Below are positions 50,218 to 60,732 of a stretch of 64,000 bases of DNA, piece after piece. The first letter of the stretch is position 1. Every line of letters begins with the position of its first letter. The notes under the pieces were generated by a model. That model did no database searches. It was given only the letters and a program-made list of their open reading frames with translations, and was not told where the DNA came from. The stretch is taken from positions 434,001 to 498,000 of the forward strand of contig NZ_JOEC01000002.1 in NCBI RefSeq assembly GCF_000718085.1. Reading direction: 5' to 3'. Source of the DNA: Mycetocola saprophilus. GTDB lineage: Bacteria > Actinomycetota > Actinomycetes > Actinomycetales > Microbacteriaceae. Position numbers and translations under genes: made by a program.

Positions 50218-50433
50218 ATGGGACTCGAAGATCTGGTGAACAAGGCCAAGGGCCTCGTCGGCGACAACGCCGCGGCGGTCAACGACGCAATCCACAGTGA
50301 AAAGGCCGAGGAGATCAGTGACAAGGTGCTGGACGGCGCCTCGGACCTGGCCAATAAGGTCACCGGCGGCAAGTTCGCCGACCAGGTGCAGTCTGCCCGC
50401 GACGCCGCGGACAAGGCGATCGGTAACGAGTAG
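50218..50433 (+). CDS. Small helical protein (Rv0909-like antitoxin type)
   Basis: 71 residues: MGLEDLVNKAKGLVGD, then DAIHSEKAEEISDKVLDG, LANKVTGGKFADQVQSA and DKAIGNE. This short amphipathic-helix pattern occurs in Rv0909-like antitoxins and other small actinobacterial proteins. No partner toxin is visible. AAGGGG lies seven bases upstream. An in-frame extension to an ATG at 50074, overlapping the SecA-like stop, exists but has poor coding character. Terminator at 50455. Confidence 0.65.
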   Translation: MGLEDLVNKAKGLVGDNAAAVNDAIHSEKAEEISDKVLDGASDLANKVTGGKFADQVQSARDAADKAIGNE

Positions 50434-50454
50434 CGTTACCGCCCAAACCACCGG

Positions 50455-50494
50455 ATTCGGGGCTCGATGCGTAGGCATCGGGCCCCGAATTTTT
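50455..50494 (+). terminator. Intrinsic terminator after the small helical gene
   Basis: ATTCGGGGC and GCCCCGAAT arms plus an inner TCGATGC/GCATCGG stem, followed by TTTT. It closes the preceding region and isolates the S10 operon. Confidence 0.88.
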
Positions 50495-50973
50495 GTCATC
50501 GGGGGAGGGGGCGGAGGAGGTATTTGCATCCCGGGCGTGTTGTAAGGGTGGGCGCCCCGTTTTGCCGCGAGAAATCAAGGCACACAATCCGACACGCGCG
50601 GGTTGCATAAAGTGCCCGTCTCTGCCAGAATCGAGAGGTTCGACTTTTTCTTGGGGCACAGCTGTGTCCGGGGAAATAACCGGCCGATCGTGTCTGTGGA
50701 ATGTGAGTAATCATATGCCGCGGGCCACGTCCGGGTAGACACAACATAATCTCCACTCCTCGAACAGGTGGCACCTCGGTGCCGGCCGAAAATCAGGGGT
50801 GGGGAACCCATCGTCGGAACCGGGAAACCGAAGCCGCGCGGTAGGTCACGTTGATAGCGAAATAGTGGTGCGACACCTAGGAGTACCCCACGGGGGAGCT
50901 GCAAAGCTCTAGCCGTGATGAAGCGCGTCCAATGCGGGAGACCGTAAGACGCAAGACAGAATGAGAGTCACTA
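50495..50973 (+). promoter_or_regulatory. S10 operon upstream leader with candidate promoter
   Basis: 479 bases. A fair promoter (TTGCAT 50603-50608, 17-bp spacer, CAGAAT 50626-50631) would start the S10 operon and leave a leader of about 335 bases. GC-rich stems near 50840-50915 (for example GAGCT-GCAA-AGCTC) could form an autoregulatory or processing structure. No gene was found. Confidence 0.5.
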
Positions 50974-51282
50974 ATGGCGGGACAGAAGATCCGCATTCGA
51001 CTTAAGTCGTATGACCACGAGGTCATCGACTCCTCGGCACGCAAGATCGTTGACACGGTCACCCGTGCCGGCGCAACCGTAGTTGGCCCCGTGCCGCTGC
51101 CGACCGAGAAGAACGTGGTTTGTGTAATCCGTTCTCCCCACAAGTACAAGGACAGCCGGGAGCACTTTGAAATGCGCACCCACAAGCGTCTGATTGACAT
51201 TGTCGACCCGACCCCCAAGGCCGTTGATTCGCTGATGCGTCTCGACCTGCCGGCGGACGTCAACATCGAGATCAAGCTGTAG
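50974..51282 (+). CDS. rpsJ: 30S ribosomal protein S10
   Basis: 102 residues, [19 protein letters not shown] start and [11 protein letters not shown] near the end. First gene of the S10 operon, part of the 30S head. Normal length. Confidence 0.97.
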   Translation: MAGQKIRIRLKSYDHEVIDSSARKIVDTVTRAGATVVGPVPLPTEKNVVCVIRSPHKYKDSREHFEMRTHKRLIDIVDPTPKAVDSLMRLDLPADVNIEIKL

Positions 51283-51290
51283 GGGCAATC

Positions 51291-51947
51291 ATGGTTACGC
51301 AGAACAAGACCGTTAAGGGTCTGCTCGGCACCAAGCTCGGCATGACTCAGGTGTGGGACGAGAACAACAAGCTCGTACCCGTTACCGTTATCGAAATCGC
51401 TCCGAACGTTGTCACCCAGGTGCGCAACCTCGAGGTAGATGGATACGCTGCCGTGCAGATCGCTGCCGGTCAGATCGACCCGCGCAAGGTGAACAAGCCC
51501 GACGCAGGTCACTTCGAGAAGGCCGGGGTTACCCCGCGCCGTCACCTCACCGAGGTGCGCACCGCTGACGCCGCTGAGTACGCTCTCGGCCAGGAGCTCA
51601 CCGTTGAGGCAACCTTCGAGGCCGGCCAGAAGGTCGACGTCGTTGGAACCTCTAAGGGTAAGGGTTTCGCCGGTGTGATGAAGCGCCACGGCTTCGGCGG
51701 CGCTCCGGCATCGCACGGTGCCCACCGCAACCACCGTAAGCCCGGTTCGATCGGTGGCGCGTCCACCCCGGGTCGCGTTTTCAAGGGCCAGCGCATGGCC
51801 GGCCGGATGGGTGGTGAGCGTGTTACGGTTCTGAACCTGCACGTCCACGCCATCGACGCCGAGAAGGGTCTCCTGCTCGTTAAGGGCGCGGTTCCCGGTG
51901 CGCGTGGTCGTCTCGTATTCGTCCGCACCGCCGTGAAGGGAGCCTAA
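51291..51947 (+). CDS. rplC: 50S ribosomal protein L3
   Basis: 218 residues, [16 protein letters not shown] start, [16 protein letters not shown] and the HRKPGSIGG loop that contacts the peptidyl transferase centre. Eight bases after rpsJ. Confidence 0.97.
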   Translation: MVTQNKTVKGLLGTKLGMTQVWDENNKLVPVTVIEIAPNVVTQVRNLEVDGYAAVQIAAGQIDPRKVNKPDAGHFEKAGVTPRRHLTEVRTADAAEYALGQELTVEATFEAGQKVDVVGTSKGKGFAGVMKRHGFGGAPASHGAHRNHRKPGSIGGASTPGRVFKGQRMAGRMGGERVTVLNLHVHAIDAEKGLLLVKGAVPGARGRLVFVRTAVKGA

Positions 51948-51952
51948 TTTCC

Positions 51953-52642
51953 ATGGCTACCAAGATTGACGTTCTGGACGCGAAGGGCAAGAAGGCAGAG
52001 GCTGTAGAGCTTCCCGCCGAGATCTTCGACGTCGTTACCAACGTCCCGCTGATTCACCAGGTCGTCGTCGCGCAGCTTGCTGCCGCACGTCAGGGTACCC
52101 ACAGCACCAAGACCCGCGGAGAGCGCTCCGGCGCCGGCCGCAAGCCGTTCAAGCAGAAGGGAACCGGTCGCGCTCGTCAGGGCTCGATCCGTGCTCCTCA
52201 GATGGTTGGCGGTGGAATCGTCCACGGACCGACCCCGCGTGACTACGCACAGCGCACCCCCAAGAAGATGATTGCTGCCGCCCTGCGCGGTGCACTGTCC
52301 GACCGGGCCCGCGGTGAGCGTCTGCACGTTGTGTCGACCCTCGCACTGAGCGAGACCCCGTCGACCAAGGTCGCCGCTACCTACCTGGACACCATTGCTT
52401 CCTCGCGTCACGTGCTCATCGTTATTGAGCGCAACGACGAGGTCGGCGCTCTGTCCGTTCGCAACATCCCCGAGGTCCACGTGATCCACCCGGATCAGCT
52501 GAACGCCTACGACGTGCTCGTCTCCGACGACATCGTTTTCACCAAGGGTGCCTTCGACGCTTTCGTCGCCGGTCCGGTGGCAGGCAAGTCGGCTAAGTCC
52601 GTGGCTTCGTCGGCCGAGGTGACCGAGGAGGTCTCCGCATGA
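51953..52642 (+). CDS. rplD: 50S ribosomal protein L4
   Basis: 229 residues with the basic loop [20 protein letters not shown] that lines the exit tunnel. In other bacteria it represses the S10 operon. A short Ala/Ser/Val C-terminal extension is present. Overlaps rplW by 4 bp. Confidence 0.97.
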   Translation: MATKIDVLDAKGKKAEAVELPAEIFDVVTNVPLIHQVVVAQLAAARQGTHSTKTRGERSGAGRKPFKQKGTGRARQGSIRAPQMVGGGIVHGPTPRDYAQRTPKKMIAAALRGALSDRARGERLHVVSTLALSETPSTKVAATYLDTIASSRHVLIVIERNDEVGALSVRNIPEVHVIHPDQLNAYDVLVSDDIVFTKGAFDAFVAGPVAGKSAKSVASSAEVTEEVSA

Positions 52643-52941
52643 GCATCATCGTAAACAAGGACCCCCGCGACGTCATTCTGGCTCCGGTTGTCTCCGAGAA
52701 GAGCTACGCTCTGATCGACGAGGGCAAGTACACCTTCGAGGTTGACCCCCGTTCGAACAAGACCGAGATCAAGCTCGCGATCGAGAAGATCTTCGATGTG
52801 CAGGTTGCATCGATCTCGACCCTGAACCGTAAGGGTAAGACTCGTCGTACCCGCTTCGGTCTGGGCAAGCGCAAGGACACCAAGCGCGCGATCGTCACGC
52901 TCAAGTCCGGTTCCATCGACATCTTCACCGCTGTCGGCTAG
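52639..52941 (+). CDS. rplW: 50S ribosomal protein L23
   Basis: 100 residues beginning [21 protein letters not shown], with [13 protein letters not shown]. Sits at the exit tunnel and binds trigger factor and SRP. ATGA overlap with rplD. Confidence 0.97.
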   Translation: MSIIVNKDPRDVILAPVVSEKSYALIDEGKYTFEVDPRSNKTEIKLAIEKIFDVQVASISTLNRKGKTRRTRFGLGKRKDTKRAIVTLKSGSIDIFTAVG

Positions 52942-52959
52942 GGAGCATAAGGAATAATT

Positions 52960-53799
52960 ATGGCTATTCGCAAGTACAAGCCGACGACCCCGGGTCGTCG
53001 TGGATCGAGCGTTTCGGACTTCGCCGAAATCACCCGTTCGACCCCCGAAAAGTCGCTGCTGCGCCCCCTGTCGAAGACCGGTGGACGTAACAACCAGGGT
53101 CGCATCACGACCCGTCACATCGGTGGTGGCCACAAGCGCCAGTACCGCGTGATCGACTTCCGTCGTAACGACAAGGACGGCGTGAACGCTCGCGTCGCTC
53201 ACATCGAGTACGACCCCAACCGCACCGCTCGTATCGCGCTGCTGCACTTCGTTGACGGAACCAAGCGTTACATCATCGCTCCGGACAAGCTGAAGCAGGG
53301 CGACATCGTCGAGTCGGGTGCCGGCGCTGACATCAAGCCCGGTAACAACCTGCCGATGAAGAACATCCCCACCGGTACCGTGATCCACAACATTGAGCTC
53401 CGCCCCGGTGGCGGCGCCAAGATGGCTCGCTCCGCTGGTGCTTCGGTTCGTCTCGTCGCCAAGGATGGCCCCTACGTGCAGCTGCGTCTGCCCTCGGGTG
53501 AAATCCGCAACGTTGACGCTCGCTGCCGCGCCACCATTGGTGAGGTCGGAAACGCCGAGCAGTCGAACATCAACTGGGGTAAGGCCGGACGTAACCGCTG
53601 GCGCGGTATCCGTCCGACCGTCCGTGGTGTTGCCATGAACCCGGTTGACCACCCGCACGGTGGTGGTGAGGGTAAGACCTCCGGTGGTCGTCACCCTGTG
53701 TCCCCCTGGGGCCAGAAGGAAGGCCGTACCCGTCGCCCCAACAAGGAAAGCGACAAGCTCATTGTTCGTCGCCGTACCGTCGGTAAGAAGCGTAAGTAG
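52960..53799 (+). CDS. rplB: 50S ribosomal protein L2
   Basis: 279 residues with [20 protein letters not shown], the conserved [13 protein letters not shown] catalytic-centre loop and a basic C-terminus VGKKRK. Required for subunit association. Confidence 0.97.
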   Translation: MAIRKYKPTTPGRRGSSVSDFAEITRSTPEKSLLRPLSKTGGRNNQGRITTRHIGGGHKRQYRVIDFRRNDKDGVNARVAHIEYDPNRTARIALLHFVDGTKRYIIAPDKLKQGDIVESGAGADIKPGNNLPMKNIPTGTVIHNIELRPGGGAKMARSAGASVRLVAKDGPYVQLRLPSGEIRNVDARCRATIGEVGNAEQSNINWGKAGRNRWRGIRPTVRGVAMNPVDHPHGGGEGKTSGGRHPVSPWGQKEGRTRRPNKESDKLIVRRRTVGKKRK

Positions 53800-53811
53800 A
53801 GGACGTAGAAG

Positions 53812-54093
53812 ATGCCACGCAGTCTTAAGAAGGGCCCCTTCGTTGACGATCACCTGCTTCGCAAGGTCGTCAAGCAGAACGAGGCCAAGAGCCAGAACGT
53901 GATCAAGACCTGGTCGCGCCGTTCGATGATCGTTCCCGCCATGCTGGGTCACACCATCGCGGTACACGACGGTCGCAAGCACATCCCGGTGTTCGTCACC
54001 GAGACCATGGTCGGTCACAAGCTGGGCGAGTTCGCCCCGACTCGTACCTTCCGCGGTCACGTGAAGGACGACAAGAAGGGCCGTCGCCGCTAA
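53812..54093 (+). CDS. rpsS: 30S ribosomal protein S19
   Basis: 93 residues, [19 protein letters not shown] start and [15 protein letters not shown]. Binds 16S rRNA in the head with S13. Preceded by a weak GAGGACG site. Confidence 0.97.
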   Translation: MPRSLKKGPFVDDHLLRKVVKQNEAKSQNVIKTWSRRSMIVPAMLGHTIAVHDGRKHIPVFVTETMVGHKLGEFAPTRTFRGHVKDDKKGRRR

Positions 54094-54117
54094 GGCGGCG
54101 ACGATTAGGAGGAAATA

Positions 54118-54483
54118 ATGGTGGAGTCAATCGCACGCGTGCGACACATCCGCGTCACCCCCATGAAGGCCCGTCGCGTTATCAACCTGGTGCGTGGAAA
54201 GCAGGCCGTTGAGGCCCTCGCTATCCTGAAGTTCGCACAGCAGGGTGCATCCGAGCCGATTTACAAGCTCGTCGCATCCGCCATGGCTAACGCCCGGGTG
54301 AAGGCCGACAAGGACAACCTGTTCCTGGACGAGGCCGACCTGTACATCAAGAGCGCATATGTAGACGAGGGGACCACGCTCAAGCGTTTCCAGCCTCGTG
54401 CTCAGGGTCGCGCTTTCCAGATCAAGAAGCGCACCAGCCACATCACTGTTGTGCTCGCCACTCCTGAGGAGGGTACGAAGTAA
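54118..54483 (+). CDS. rplV: 50S ribosomal protein L22
   Basis: 121 residues with [17 protein letters not shown] and the tunnel-lining beta hairpin ([14 protein letters not shown]). AGGAGG lies upstream. Its stop overlaps the rpsC start by one base. Confidence 0.97.
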   Translation: MVESIARVRHIRVTPMKARRVINLVRGKQAVEALAILKFAQQGASEPIYKLVASAMANARVKADKDNLFLDEADLYIKSAYVDEGTTLKRFQPRAQGRAFQIKKRTSHITVVLATPEEGTK

Positions 54484-55235
54484 TGGGTCAGAAAGTAAAC
54501 CCTTACGGCTTCCGCCTGGGCATCACCACCGACCACGTGTCGCGTTGGTTTGCCGACAGCACCAAGCCGGGCCAGCGTTACGCCGACTACGTAGCCGAGG
54601 ACGTGAAGATCCGCAGCTCGCTGCAGACCTCCCTCGACCGCGCAGGCGTTTCGAAGATTGAGATCGAGCGCACCCGCGACCGTGTACGGGTGGACATCCA
54701 CACCGCACGTCCGGGTATCGTCATCGGTCGCCGTGGAGCCGAGGCCGAGCGCATCCGCGCCGACCTGGAGAAGCTCACCGGCAAGCAGATCCAGCTGAAC
54801 ATCCTCGAGGTCAAGAACCCCGAGGCCGACGCTCAGCTGGTTGCTCAGGGTATCGCTGAGCAGCTCACCGCACGTGTGGCCTTCCGCCGCGCAATGCGTA
54901 AGGGCCTGCAGGGCGCACAGCGCGCCGGCGCCAAGGGTGTTCGCATCCAGGTGTCGGGTCGTCTGGGCGGCGCCGAGATGAGCCGTTCGGAGTTCTACCG
55001 CGAGGGTCGCGTGCCGCTGCACACCCTGCGTGCGAACATCGACTACGGCTTCTACGAGGCCAAGACCACCTTTGGTCGGATCGGCGTTAAGGTCTGGATC
55101 TACAAGGGTGACATCACCAACAAGGAACTCGCTCGCGAGCAGGCCAACACCAAGGGCCGCAACGAGCGTAACGACCGGCCCCGTCGCGCCCCGCGCGCTG
55201 CTGAGGCGCCGGTGGCAGAAGGAGCTAGCGCCTAA
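54483..55235 (+). CDS. rpsC: 30S ribosomal protein S3
   Basis: 250 residues with a KH domain ([15 protein letters not shown]) and [10 protein letters not shown]. The charged C-terminal extension after about residue 215 ends APVAEGASA. Helps with mRNA entry and helicase function. Confidence 0.97.
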   Translation: MGQKVNPYGFRLGITTDHVSRWFADSTKPGQRYADYVAEDVKIRSSLQTSLDRAGVSKIEIERTRDRVRVDIHTARPGIVIGRRGAEAERIRADLEKLTGKQIQLNILEVKNPEADAQLVAQGIAEQLTARVAFRRAMRKGLQGAQRAGAKGVRIQVSGRLGGAEMSRSEFYREGRVPLHTLRANIDYGFYEAKTTFGRIGVKVWIYKGDITNKELAREQANTKGRNERNDRPRRAPRAAEAPVAEGASA

Positions 55236-55654
55236 TGTTGATTCCCCGTCGTGTAAAGCACCGTAAGCAGCACCGTCCGCACCGGACCGGTCACGCTACC
55301 GGTGGCACCACCGTAAGCTTCGGCGAGTATGGCATCCAGGCTCTGACCCCCGCTTACGTGACCAACCGTCAGATCGAGTCCGCTCGTATCGCCATGACCC
55401 GTCACATCAAGCGTGGTGGAAAGGTGTGGATCAACATCTACCCCGACCGTCCGCTGACCAAGAAGCCCGCCGAAACCCGCATGGGTTCCGGTAAGGGTTC
55501 GCCCGAGTGGTGGGTCGCCAACGTCAAGCCGGGCCGCGTGCTCTTCGAGGTTGCTGGAGTCCCCGAGACCCTGGCCCGCGAGGCACTCACCCGTGCAATC
55601 CACAAGCTGCCCCTCAAGGCACGCATCATCAAGCGCGAGGAGGGCGACGCATAA
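55235..55654 (+). CDS. rplP: 50S ribosomal protein L16
   Basis: 139 residues, [19 protein letters not shown] start, [13 protein letters not shown] and [15 protein letters not shown]. Starts in the rpsC stop codon. Confidence 0.97.
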   Translation: MLIPRRVKHRKQHRPHRTGHATGGTTVSFGEYGIQALTPAYVTNRQIESARIAMTRHIKRGGKVWINIYPDRPLTKKPAETRMGSGKGSPEWWVANVKPGRVLFEVAGVPETLAREALTRAIHKLPLKARIIKREEGDA

Positions 55655-55974
55655 TGGCGATCGGTTCCAAGGAGCTCACCCCGAGCGAGCTCGACACTTT
55701 TGAAAACGAACGACTGGTAGACGAGCTGCGGAAGGCAAAGGAAGAACTCTTCAACCTGCGCTTCCAGTCCGCTACCGGTCAGCTGGAGACTCACGGACGC
55801 CTGCGCGCCGTGCGTCGCGACATCGCCCGTATTTACACGGTGATCCGCGAGCGCGAGCTGGGTATTCGGGCCACTCCGGCTCCGGTGGAGGCTGCCCCCA
55901 AGAAGGCTGCCGCCAAGAAGAGCAAGAAGACCGAGGCCGCTGAGGCCGAGGTCGCCGACACGAAGGAGGCCTAG
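55654..55974 (+). CDS. rpmC: 50S ribosomal protein L29 with C-terminal extension
   Basis: 106 residues, longer than the common 65-70. The core ([33 protein letters not shown]) ends near residue 70; the rest is Ala/Lys/Glu-rich ([18 protein letters not shown]), a feature of many Microbacteriaceae. Binds trigger factor at the exit. Confidence 0.93.
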   Translation: MAIGSKELTPSELDTFENERLVDELRKAKEELFNLRFQSATGQLETHGRLRAVRRDIARIYTVIRERELGIRATPAPVEAAPKKAAAKKSKKTEAAEAEVADTKEA

Positions 55975-55976
55975 GC

Positions 55977-56276
55977 ATGGCTACCGCTAAGGAAAACGCG
56001 GCCGCAGCCGACGTCACGGAGACCGCTCGCGGTTACCGTAAGACCCGTCGTGGCTACGTTGTCAGCAACAAGATGGACAAGACCATCGTCATCGAGGTTG
56101 AGGACCGCGTCAAGCACGCTCTCTACGGCAAGATCATCCGCCGTACCTCGAAGATCAAGGCTCACGACGAGCAGAACACCGCCGGTATCGGTGACCACGT
56201 TCTGATCGCCGAGACTCGGCCGCTGAGTGCTACCAAGCACTGGCGCCTGGTCGAGATCCTCGAGAAGGCCAAGTAG
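55977..56276 (+). CDS. rpsQ: 30S ribosomal protein S17
   Basis: 99 residues with a short Ala-rich extension, then [21 protein letters not shown] and [11 protein letters not shown]. Binds helix 11 and helps start 30S assembly. Confidence 0.96.
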   Translation: MATAKENAAAADVTETARGYRKTRRGYVVSNKMDKTIVIEVEDRVKHALYGKIIRRTSKIKAHDEQNTAGIGDHVLIAETRPLSATKHWRLVEILEKAK

Positions 56277-56308
56277 TCCTTCGGGCCTACTTTGTAAAGG
56301 AGTAAATA

Positions 56309-56677
56309 GTGCTTCAGCAGGAATCACGACTCAAGGTTGCCGATAACACCGGCGCCAAGGAGCTGCTCACGATCCGCGTTCTCGGTGGCTCCGGCCGTCG
56401 TTACGCCGGTCTCGGCGACACCATCGTTGCAACCGTCAAGGACGCAATCCCCGGTGGAAACGTCAAGAAGGGTGACGTCGTCAAGGCCGTCATCGTTCGC
56501 ACCAAGAAGGAAACCCGTCGTCCCGACGGTTCCTACATCAAGTTCGACGAGAACGCTGCCGTTATCCTCAAGGCCGACGGCGAGCCCCGTGGAACCCGTA
56601 TCTTCGGACCGGTCGGTCGCGAGCTTCGCGACAAGAAGTTCATGAAGATCATCTCGCTGGCTCCGGAGGTGCTGTAA
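56309..56677 (+). CDS. rplN: 50S ribosomal protein L14
   Basis: 122 residues from GTG ([17 protein letters not shown] as read after the start), with [11 protein letters not shown] and FDENAAVI. First gene of the spc part of the cluster. Confidence 0.97.
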   Translation: MLQQESRLKVADNTGAKELLTIRVLGGSGRRYAGLGDTIVATVKDAIPGGNVKKGDVVKAVIVRTKKETRRPDGSYIKFDENAAVILKADGEPRGTRIFGPVGRELRDKKFMKIISLAPEVL

Positions 56678-56679
56678 CT

Positions 56680-57039
56680 ATGGCGAACATCAAGAAGGGT
56701 GACCTGGTTCAGGTCATCACCGGTGCCACCCAGGCCCGCGGCGGCGACCGCGGCAAGCAGGGCAAGGTTCTCTCGGTTAACAACGAGACCAACCGCGTCG
56801 TGGTTGAGGGCGTAAACTACGTCACCAAGCACGTGCGTCAGGGCCAGACCCAGCGCGGCACCAAGACCGGTGGCATCGAGACCGTCGAGGCAGCCATCCA
56901 CATCTCGAATGTGGCCCTGGTTGACCCCGAGTCGAAGAAGCCGACCCGCGTCGGACACCGTAACGAAGAGGTAGTGAAGGACGGCGTCAAGAAGACTGTC
57001 CGCGTTCGCTACGCCAAGAAGTCTGGTAAGGATCTCTAA
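56680..57039 (+). CDS. rplX: 50S ribosomal protein L24
   Basis: 119 residues with [11 protein letters not shown] (KOW-type motif), [17 protein letters not shown] and CDPE-like [14 protein letters not shown]. Assembly starter of the 50S subunit; overlaps rplE by one base. Confidence 0.97.
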   Translation: MANIKKGDLVQVITGATQARGGDRGKQGKVLSVNNETNRVVVEGVNYVTKHVRQGQTQRGTKTGGIETVEAAIHISNVALVDPESKKPTRVGHRNEEVVKDGVKKTVRVRYAKKSGKDL

Positions 57040-57620
57040 TGACTGACACCGCTGCCGCGTCGGCTGGCAAGATCCAGCCGCGCCTGAAGCAGAAGTACCG
57101 TAGCGAGATCGCTCCGGCACTGAAGGAAGAGTTTGGCTTCGCCAACGTTCACCAGATTCCGGGAATCGTTAAGGTTGTCGTGAACACCGGTGTCGGTGAA
57201 GCCGCTCGTGACTCGAAGGTGATCGAGGGTGCTATCGCAGACCTCATCAAGATCACCGGACAGAAGCCCCAGGTCACCCTGGCCCGCAAGTCCATCGCAC
57301 AGTTCAAGCTGCGCGAGGGTCAGGCCATCGGCGCCCACGTCACCATGCGTGGAGACCGTGCCTGGGAGTTCCTGGACCGCCTGATCAACCTGGCCCTGCC
57401 CCGTATCCGGGACTTCCGCGGCCTGAGCGACAAGCAGTTCGATGGAAACGGTAACTACACCTTCGGTCTGACCGAGCAGAGTGTGTTCCACGAAATCGAC
57501 CAGGACAAGATCGATCGCGTGCGCGGTTTCGACATCACCGTCGTGACCACCGCCAAGACCGATGACGAGGGTCGCGCGCTGCTCAAGGCGCTCGGCTTCC
57601 CGTTCAAGTCCGGGAACTAA
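57039..57620 (+). CDS. rplE: 50S ribosomal protein L5
   Basis: 193 residues: [34 protein letters not shown], and the rRNA/tRNA contact region [19 protein letters not shown]. Binds 5S rRNA. Normally followed by rpsN, which is absent here. Confidence 0.97.
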   Translation: MTDTAAASAGKIQPRLKQKYRSEIAPALKEEFGFANVHQIPGIVKVVVNTGVGEAARDSKVIEGAIADLIKITGQKPQVTLARKSIAQFKLREGQAIGAHVTMRGDRAWEFLDRLINLALPRIRDFRGLSDKQFDGNGNYTFGLTEQSVFHEIDQDKIDRVRGFDITVVTTAKTDDEGRALLKALGFPFKSGN

Positions 57621-57779
57621 TTCCGTTCGATTGAACGCGGGCGCGGTTCATGCTGTAGAGTATGCACCGCGCCCGTTTTCGGGCGGTACTTAGGGTGCTC
57701 GCAGCCGCGGCACCCTCCCACCACAGGTCGCCTGTCGTGTAACGGCAGTCGAAACCTGGTGTTTAAAGGAAAATTAAAC
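57621..57779 (+). promoter_or_regulatory. rplE-rpsH gap with candidate internal promoter
   Basis: 159 bases where rpsN would normally lie. TTGAAC with TAGAGT about 19 bp later (57630-57660 region) and several GC hairpins (GGTGC...GCACC near 57694-57714) occur. A ribosome binding site AAAGGA precedes rpsH at distance. Confidence 0.45.
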
Positions 57780-58178
57780 ATGACAATGACAGATCCGGTC
57801 GCAGACCTGCTGACCAGACTGCGCAATGCCAACTCGGCACACCACGACTCCGTGTCGATGCCGAGCAGCAAGCTCAAGAAGAACATCGCATCCATCCTCG
57901 AGCGCGAGGGTTACATTGCTGGTTGGAAGGTGGAGGCCGCCCGCGTGGGTGAGACTCTGTCCCTCGACCTCAAGTACGGCCCCAACCGTGAGCGTTCGAT
58001 CGTCGGCATCAAGCGAGTTTCGAAGCCGGGCCTGCGCGTATACGCAAAGTCCACCGAAATTCCTCAGGTTCTTGGCGGCCTCGGTGTTGCCATCCTGTCC
58101 ACCTCCTCCGGTCTGCTGACCGACCGTGAGGCCGAGAAGAAGGGCGTGGGCGGAGAAGTTCTCGCCTACGTGTGGTAA
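57780..58178 (+). CDS. rpsH: 30S ribosomal protein S8
   Basis: 132 residues ([18 protein letters not shown] start; a second Met at 57786 gives the usual form). C-terminal [22 protein letters not shown] is standard. The spc-operon autoregulator in other bacteria. Confidence 0.96.
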   Translation: MTMTDPVADLLTRLRNANSAHHDSVSMPSSKLKKNIASILEREGYIAGWKVEAARVGETLSLDLKYGPNRERSIVGIKRVSKPGLRVYAKSTEIPQVLGGLGVAILSTSSGLLTDREAEKKGVGGEVLAYVW

Positions 58179-58184
58179 TCCGAC

Positions 58185-58721
58185 ATGTCGCGTATTGGAA
58201 GACTTCCCATTCAGATCCCCGCGGGTGTCACCGTAGCCATCGACGGCCAGAACGTCGCGGTTAAGGGACCCAAGGGAGAGCTGAGCCTCGTAGTGGCCAA
58301 CCCGATTGAGGTTGCACTCGAGGAGAACCAGGTTCTGGTTACCCGTCCGAACGACGAGCGCGACTCGCGTTCGCTGCACGGCCTGACCCGTACCCTGATC
58401 AACAACCAGATCATCGGTGTCACCGATGGTTACACCAAGGGCCTTGAGGTCGTTGGTACCGGTTACCGTGTTGCACTGAAGGGCGCGAACCTGGAGTTCG
58501 CTCTCGGCTTCTCGCACCCGGTTGTTGTCGAGCCCCCGGCCGGCATCACCTTCTCCGTTGAGGGCAACAACAAGGTCACCGTGGCCGGCATCGACAAGCA
58601 GGCCGTCGGTGAGGTTGCCGCCAACATTCGCAAGATCCGCAAGCCTGAGCCCTATAAGGGTAAGGGTGTGCGTTACGCCGGCGAGATCGTACGCCGCAAG
58701 GCCGGAAAGGCTGGTAAGTAA
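58185..58721 (+). CDS. rplF: 50S ribosomal protein L6
   Basis: 178 residues; [15 protein letters not shown] start, GPKGELS, and the C-terminal [14 protein letters not shown]. Binds near the sarcin-ricin loop. Confidence 0.97.
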   Translation: MSRIGRLPIQIPAGVTVAIDGQNVAVKGPKGELSLVVANPIEVALEENQVLVTRPNDERDSRSLHGLTRTLINNQIIGVTDGYTKGLEVVGTGYRVALKGANLEFALGFSHPVVVEPPAGITFSVEGNNKVTVAGIDKQAVGEVAANIRKIRKPEPYKGKGVRYAGEIVRRKAGKAGK

Positions 58722-58723
58722 CC

Positions 58724-59083
58724 ATGGCTGTAAAGTCAAAGTCGGCCGCTCGTAAGCGTCGCCACACTCGTCTGCGCAAGAAGGTCGTCGGCACCGAGCT
58801 GCGTCCGCGCCTGGTCGTTACCCGTTCGGCACGTCACGTGTTCGTTCAGGTGATCGACGACAGCAAGGGCCACACCGTGGCCTCGGCCTCCACCATGGAA
58901 GCCGACCTGCGTACCTTCGAGGGCGACAAGTCCGCTAAGGCTCGCAAGATTGGTGAGCTGGTTGCTGAGCGTGCCAAGGCCGCCGGCATCGAAGAAGTTG
59001 TATTTGACCGTGGCGGTAACCGCTACGCCGGTCGTGTTGCAGCGATCGCCGATGGAGCTCGTGAGGGTGGGTTGAACCTGTGA
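58724..59083 (+). CDS. rplR: 50S ribosomal protein L18
   Basis: 119 residues with [17 protein letters not shown] and [24 protein letters not shown]. Binds 5S rRNA together with L5. Confidence 0.97.
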   Translation: MAVKSKSAARKRRHTRLRKKVVGTELRPRLVVTRSARHVFVQVIDDSKGHTVASASTMEADLRTFEGDKSAKARKIGELVAERAKAAGIEEVVFDRGGNRYAGRVAAIADGAREGGLNL

Positions 59084-59106
59084 CCGAGGCAAGCAAGGAG
59101 CAGACC

Positions 59107-59805
59107 GTGGCTACTGAAGAAGCCGTCGCCGAGAAGCCGGTTGAGACCGCTGCCGGCACCGACCAGTCGGGTCGTGGCAACGGCCGCGACAACAACCGCC
59201 GTGGCGGTCAGGGTGGACGCGAGCGTGGCCAGGGCCGCGACCGCAACAGCCGTGACGCCGAGAAGAGCCAGTTCCTGGAGCGCGTTGTTACCATCAACCG
59301 CGTGTCCAAGGTTGTGAAGGGTGGTCGTCGCTTTAGCTTCACCGCTCTCGTAGTTGTCGGTGACGGCAACGGCCTGGTAGGCGTTGGCTACGGAAAGGCG
59401 AAGGAAGTTCCCCTCGCTATTTCCAAGGGTGTCGAGGAGGCGAAGAAGAACTTCTTCCGCGTCCCGCGCGTTGGTTCGTCCATCCCCCACCCCGTCCAGG
59501 GTGAGGCCGCAGCCGGTGTTGTCCTGCTGCGTCCGGCCGCTGCCGGTACCGGTGTTATCGCCGGTGGTCCGGTTCGCGCCGTACTCGAGTGCGCCGGTAT
59601 CCACGACGTTCTCTCGAAGTCGCTGGGTTCCAGCAACACCATCAACATCGTTCACGCGACCGTTGCCGCTCTGAAGCAGCTGGAAGAGCCCCGTGCTGTT
59701 GCAGCTCGTCGCGGCAAGTCGTATGACGAGATCGCTCCGGCGAAGCTGCTGCAGGTTGAGGCTCGCGCCGCAGCCGCCGCTGCCGCCGCAAAGGTAGGTG
59801 CCTAA
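59107..59805 (+). CDS. rpsE: 30S ribosomal protein S5
   Basis: 232 residues from a GTG start supported by AAGGAG six bases upstream. An alternative GTG at 59080 overlaps the rplR stop. A disordered N-terminus rich in Gly, Arg and Asn ([15 protein letters not shown]) precedes the core [17 protein letters not shown] and [13 protein letters not shown]. Decoding fidelity and mRNA unwinding. Confidence 0.92.
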   Translation: MATEEAVAEKPVETAAGTDQSGRGNGRDNNRRGGQGGRERGQGRDRNSRDAEKSQFLERVVTINRVSKVVKGGRRFSFTALVVVGDGNGLVGVGYGKAKEVPLAISKGVEEAKKNFFRVPRVGSSIPHPVQGEAAAGVVLLRPAAAGTGVIAGGPVRAVLECAGIHDVLSKSLGSSNTINIVHATVAALKQLEEPRAVAARRGKSYDEIAPAKLLQVEARAAAAAAAAKVGA

Positions 59806-59987
59806 TGGCCAAGCTGAAGATCACTCAGATCAAGTCCAAAATTAGTGAGAAGCAGTACCAGCGCGACACCCTGCGTTCGCTGGGTCTGCGTCGCATCGGT
59901 GCCGTTGTTATCCGCGAGGACAACAAGCAGAACCGTGGCTACGTAAACACTGTTGCTCACCTCGTGAAGGTTGAGGAGGTCGACTAA
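59805..59987 (+). CDS. rpmD: 50S ribosomal protein L30
   Basis: 60 residues, [16 protein letters not shown] and [10 protein letters not shown]. Overlaps rpsE and rplO by one base each. Confidence 0.96.
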   Translation: MAKLKITQIKSKISEKQYQRDTLRSLGLRRIGAVVIREDNKQNRGYVNTVAHLVKVEEVD

Positions 59988-60571
59988 TGGCTGAGGAAAA
60001 GGCTGTAGCCGACGAGAAGAAGACTGCCGCTAAGGCACCCGCCGCGAAGAAGGCACCGGCTGCTAAGGCAACCGCCGCCAAGAAGCCGGCCGCCAAGGCA
60101 GCTGAGAAGAAGACCGAGGAGACCGCTGCGCGTCCCCAGGTCCTCAAGGTTCACCACCTGCGTCCCGCCGAGGGTGCCAAGAAGGCCAAGACCCGCGTCG
60201 GTCGTGGTGAGGGCTCCAAGGGTAAGACCGCGGGCCGTGGTACCAAGGGAACCAAGGCACGCTACCAGGTACGCCCCGGCTTCGCCGGTGGGCAGCTCCC
60301 GCTGCACATGCGCGCACCGAAGCTGCGTGGTTTCAAGAACCCGTTCCGGGTCGAGTACCAGGTTGTTAACCTGTCGACCCTGGCTGAGCTCTACCCCAAG
60401 GGTGGCGACGTAACCGTTGCTGACCTCGTGGAAAAGGGCGCAGTCCGCAAGAACGAGCTGGTGAAGGTTCTGGGCAACGGCGAGATCGCCGTGAAGCTGA
60501 ACATCACCGTCGACAAGATCTCGGGCTCGGCCCAGGAGAAGGTCGTCGCCGCAGGCGGTTCGGTTAACTAA
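59987..60571 (+). CDS. rplO: 50S ribosomal protein L15 with Ala/Lys-rich extension
   Basis: 194 residues. The first about 45 are a histone H1-like Ala-Lys-Pro repeat ([19 protein letters not shown]). The L15 core then starts at [20 protein letters not shown], with [20 protein letters not shown]. Longer than the usual 145-150. The function of the extension is unknown; rRNA or DNA contacts are possible. Confidence 0.94.
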   Translation: MAEEKAVADEKKTAAKAPAAKKAPAAKATAAKKPAAKAAEKKTEETAARPQVLKVHHLRPAEGAKKAKTRVGRGEGSKGKTAGRGTKGTKARYQVRPGFAGGQLPLHMRAPKLRGFKNPFRVEYQVVNLSTLAELYPKGGDVTVADLVEKGAVRKNELVKVLGNGEIAVKLNITVDKISGSAQEKVVAAGGSVN

Positions 60572-60582
60572 GTTCGGCAGAT

Positions 60583-60609
60583 GAAATCCGCTTAAAATGA
60601 GCGGATTTC
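60583..60609 (+). other. First leader hairpin in the rplO-secY gap
   Basis: GAAATCCGCT and AGCGGATTTC form a perfect 10-bp stem with a 7-base loop. The overlapping ATTTCGG-T-CCGAAAT (60605-60619) offers a competing fold, so this region could switch conformations. Confidence 0.7.
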
Positions 60610-60627
60610 GGTCCGAAATTGCGAATT

Positions 60628-60668
60628 GGGTCCGATAATCGAGTAGATTCGATTATCGGGCCCTTTTT
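60628..60668 (+). terminator. Intrinsic terminator between rplO and secY
   Basis: GGGTCCGATAATCGA and TCGATTATCGGGCCC arms (one mismatch) with a 6-base loop are followed by TTTTT. A full terminator inside the usual spc-secY operon, so secY-adk-map may need read-through or a promoter of their own in 60669-60725. Confidence 0.85.
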
Positions 60669-60732
60669 CGTAGGGTCCATCAGCAGGTAAGCAGAGTTCG
60701 CGCCGTGAGGCACGCAACCAGGAGGCTGTTTT

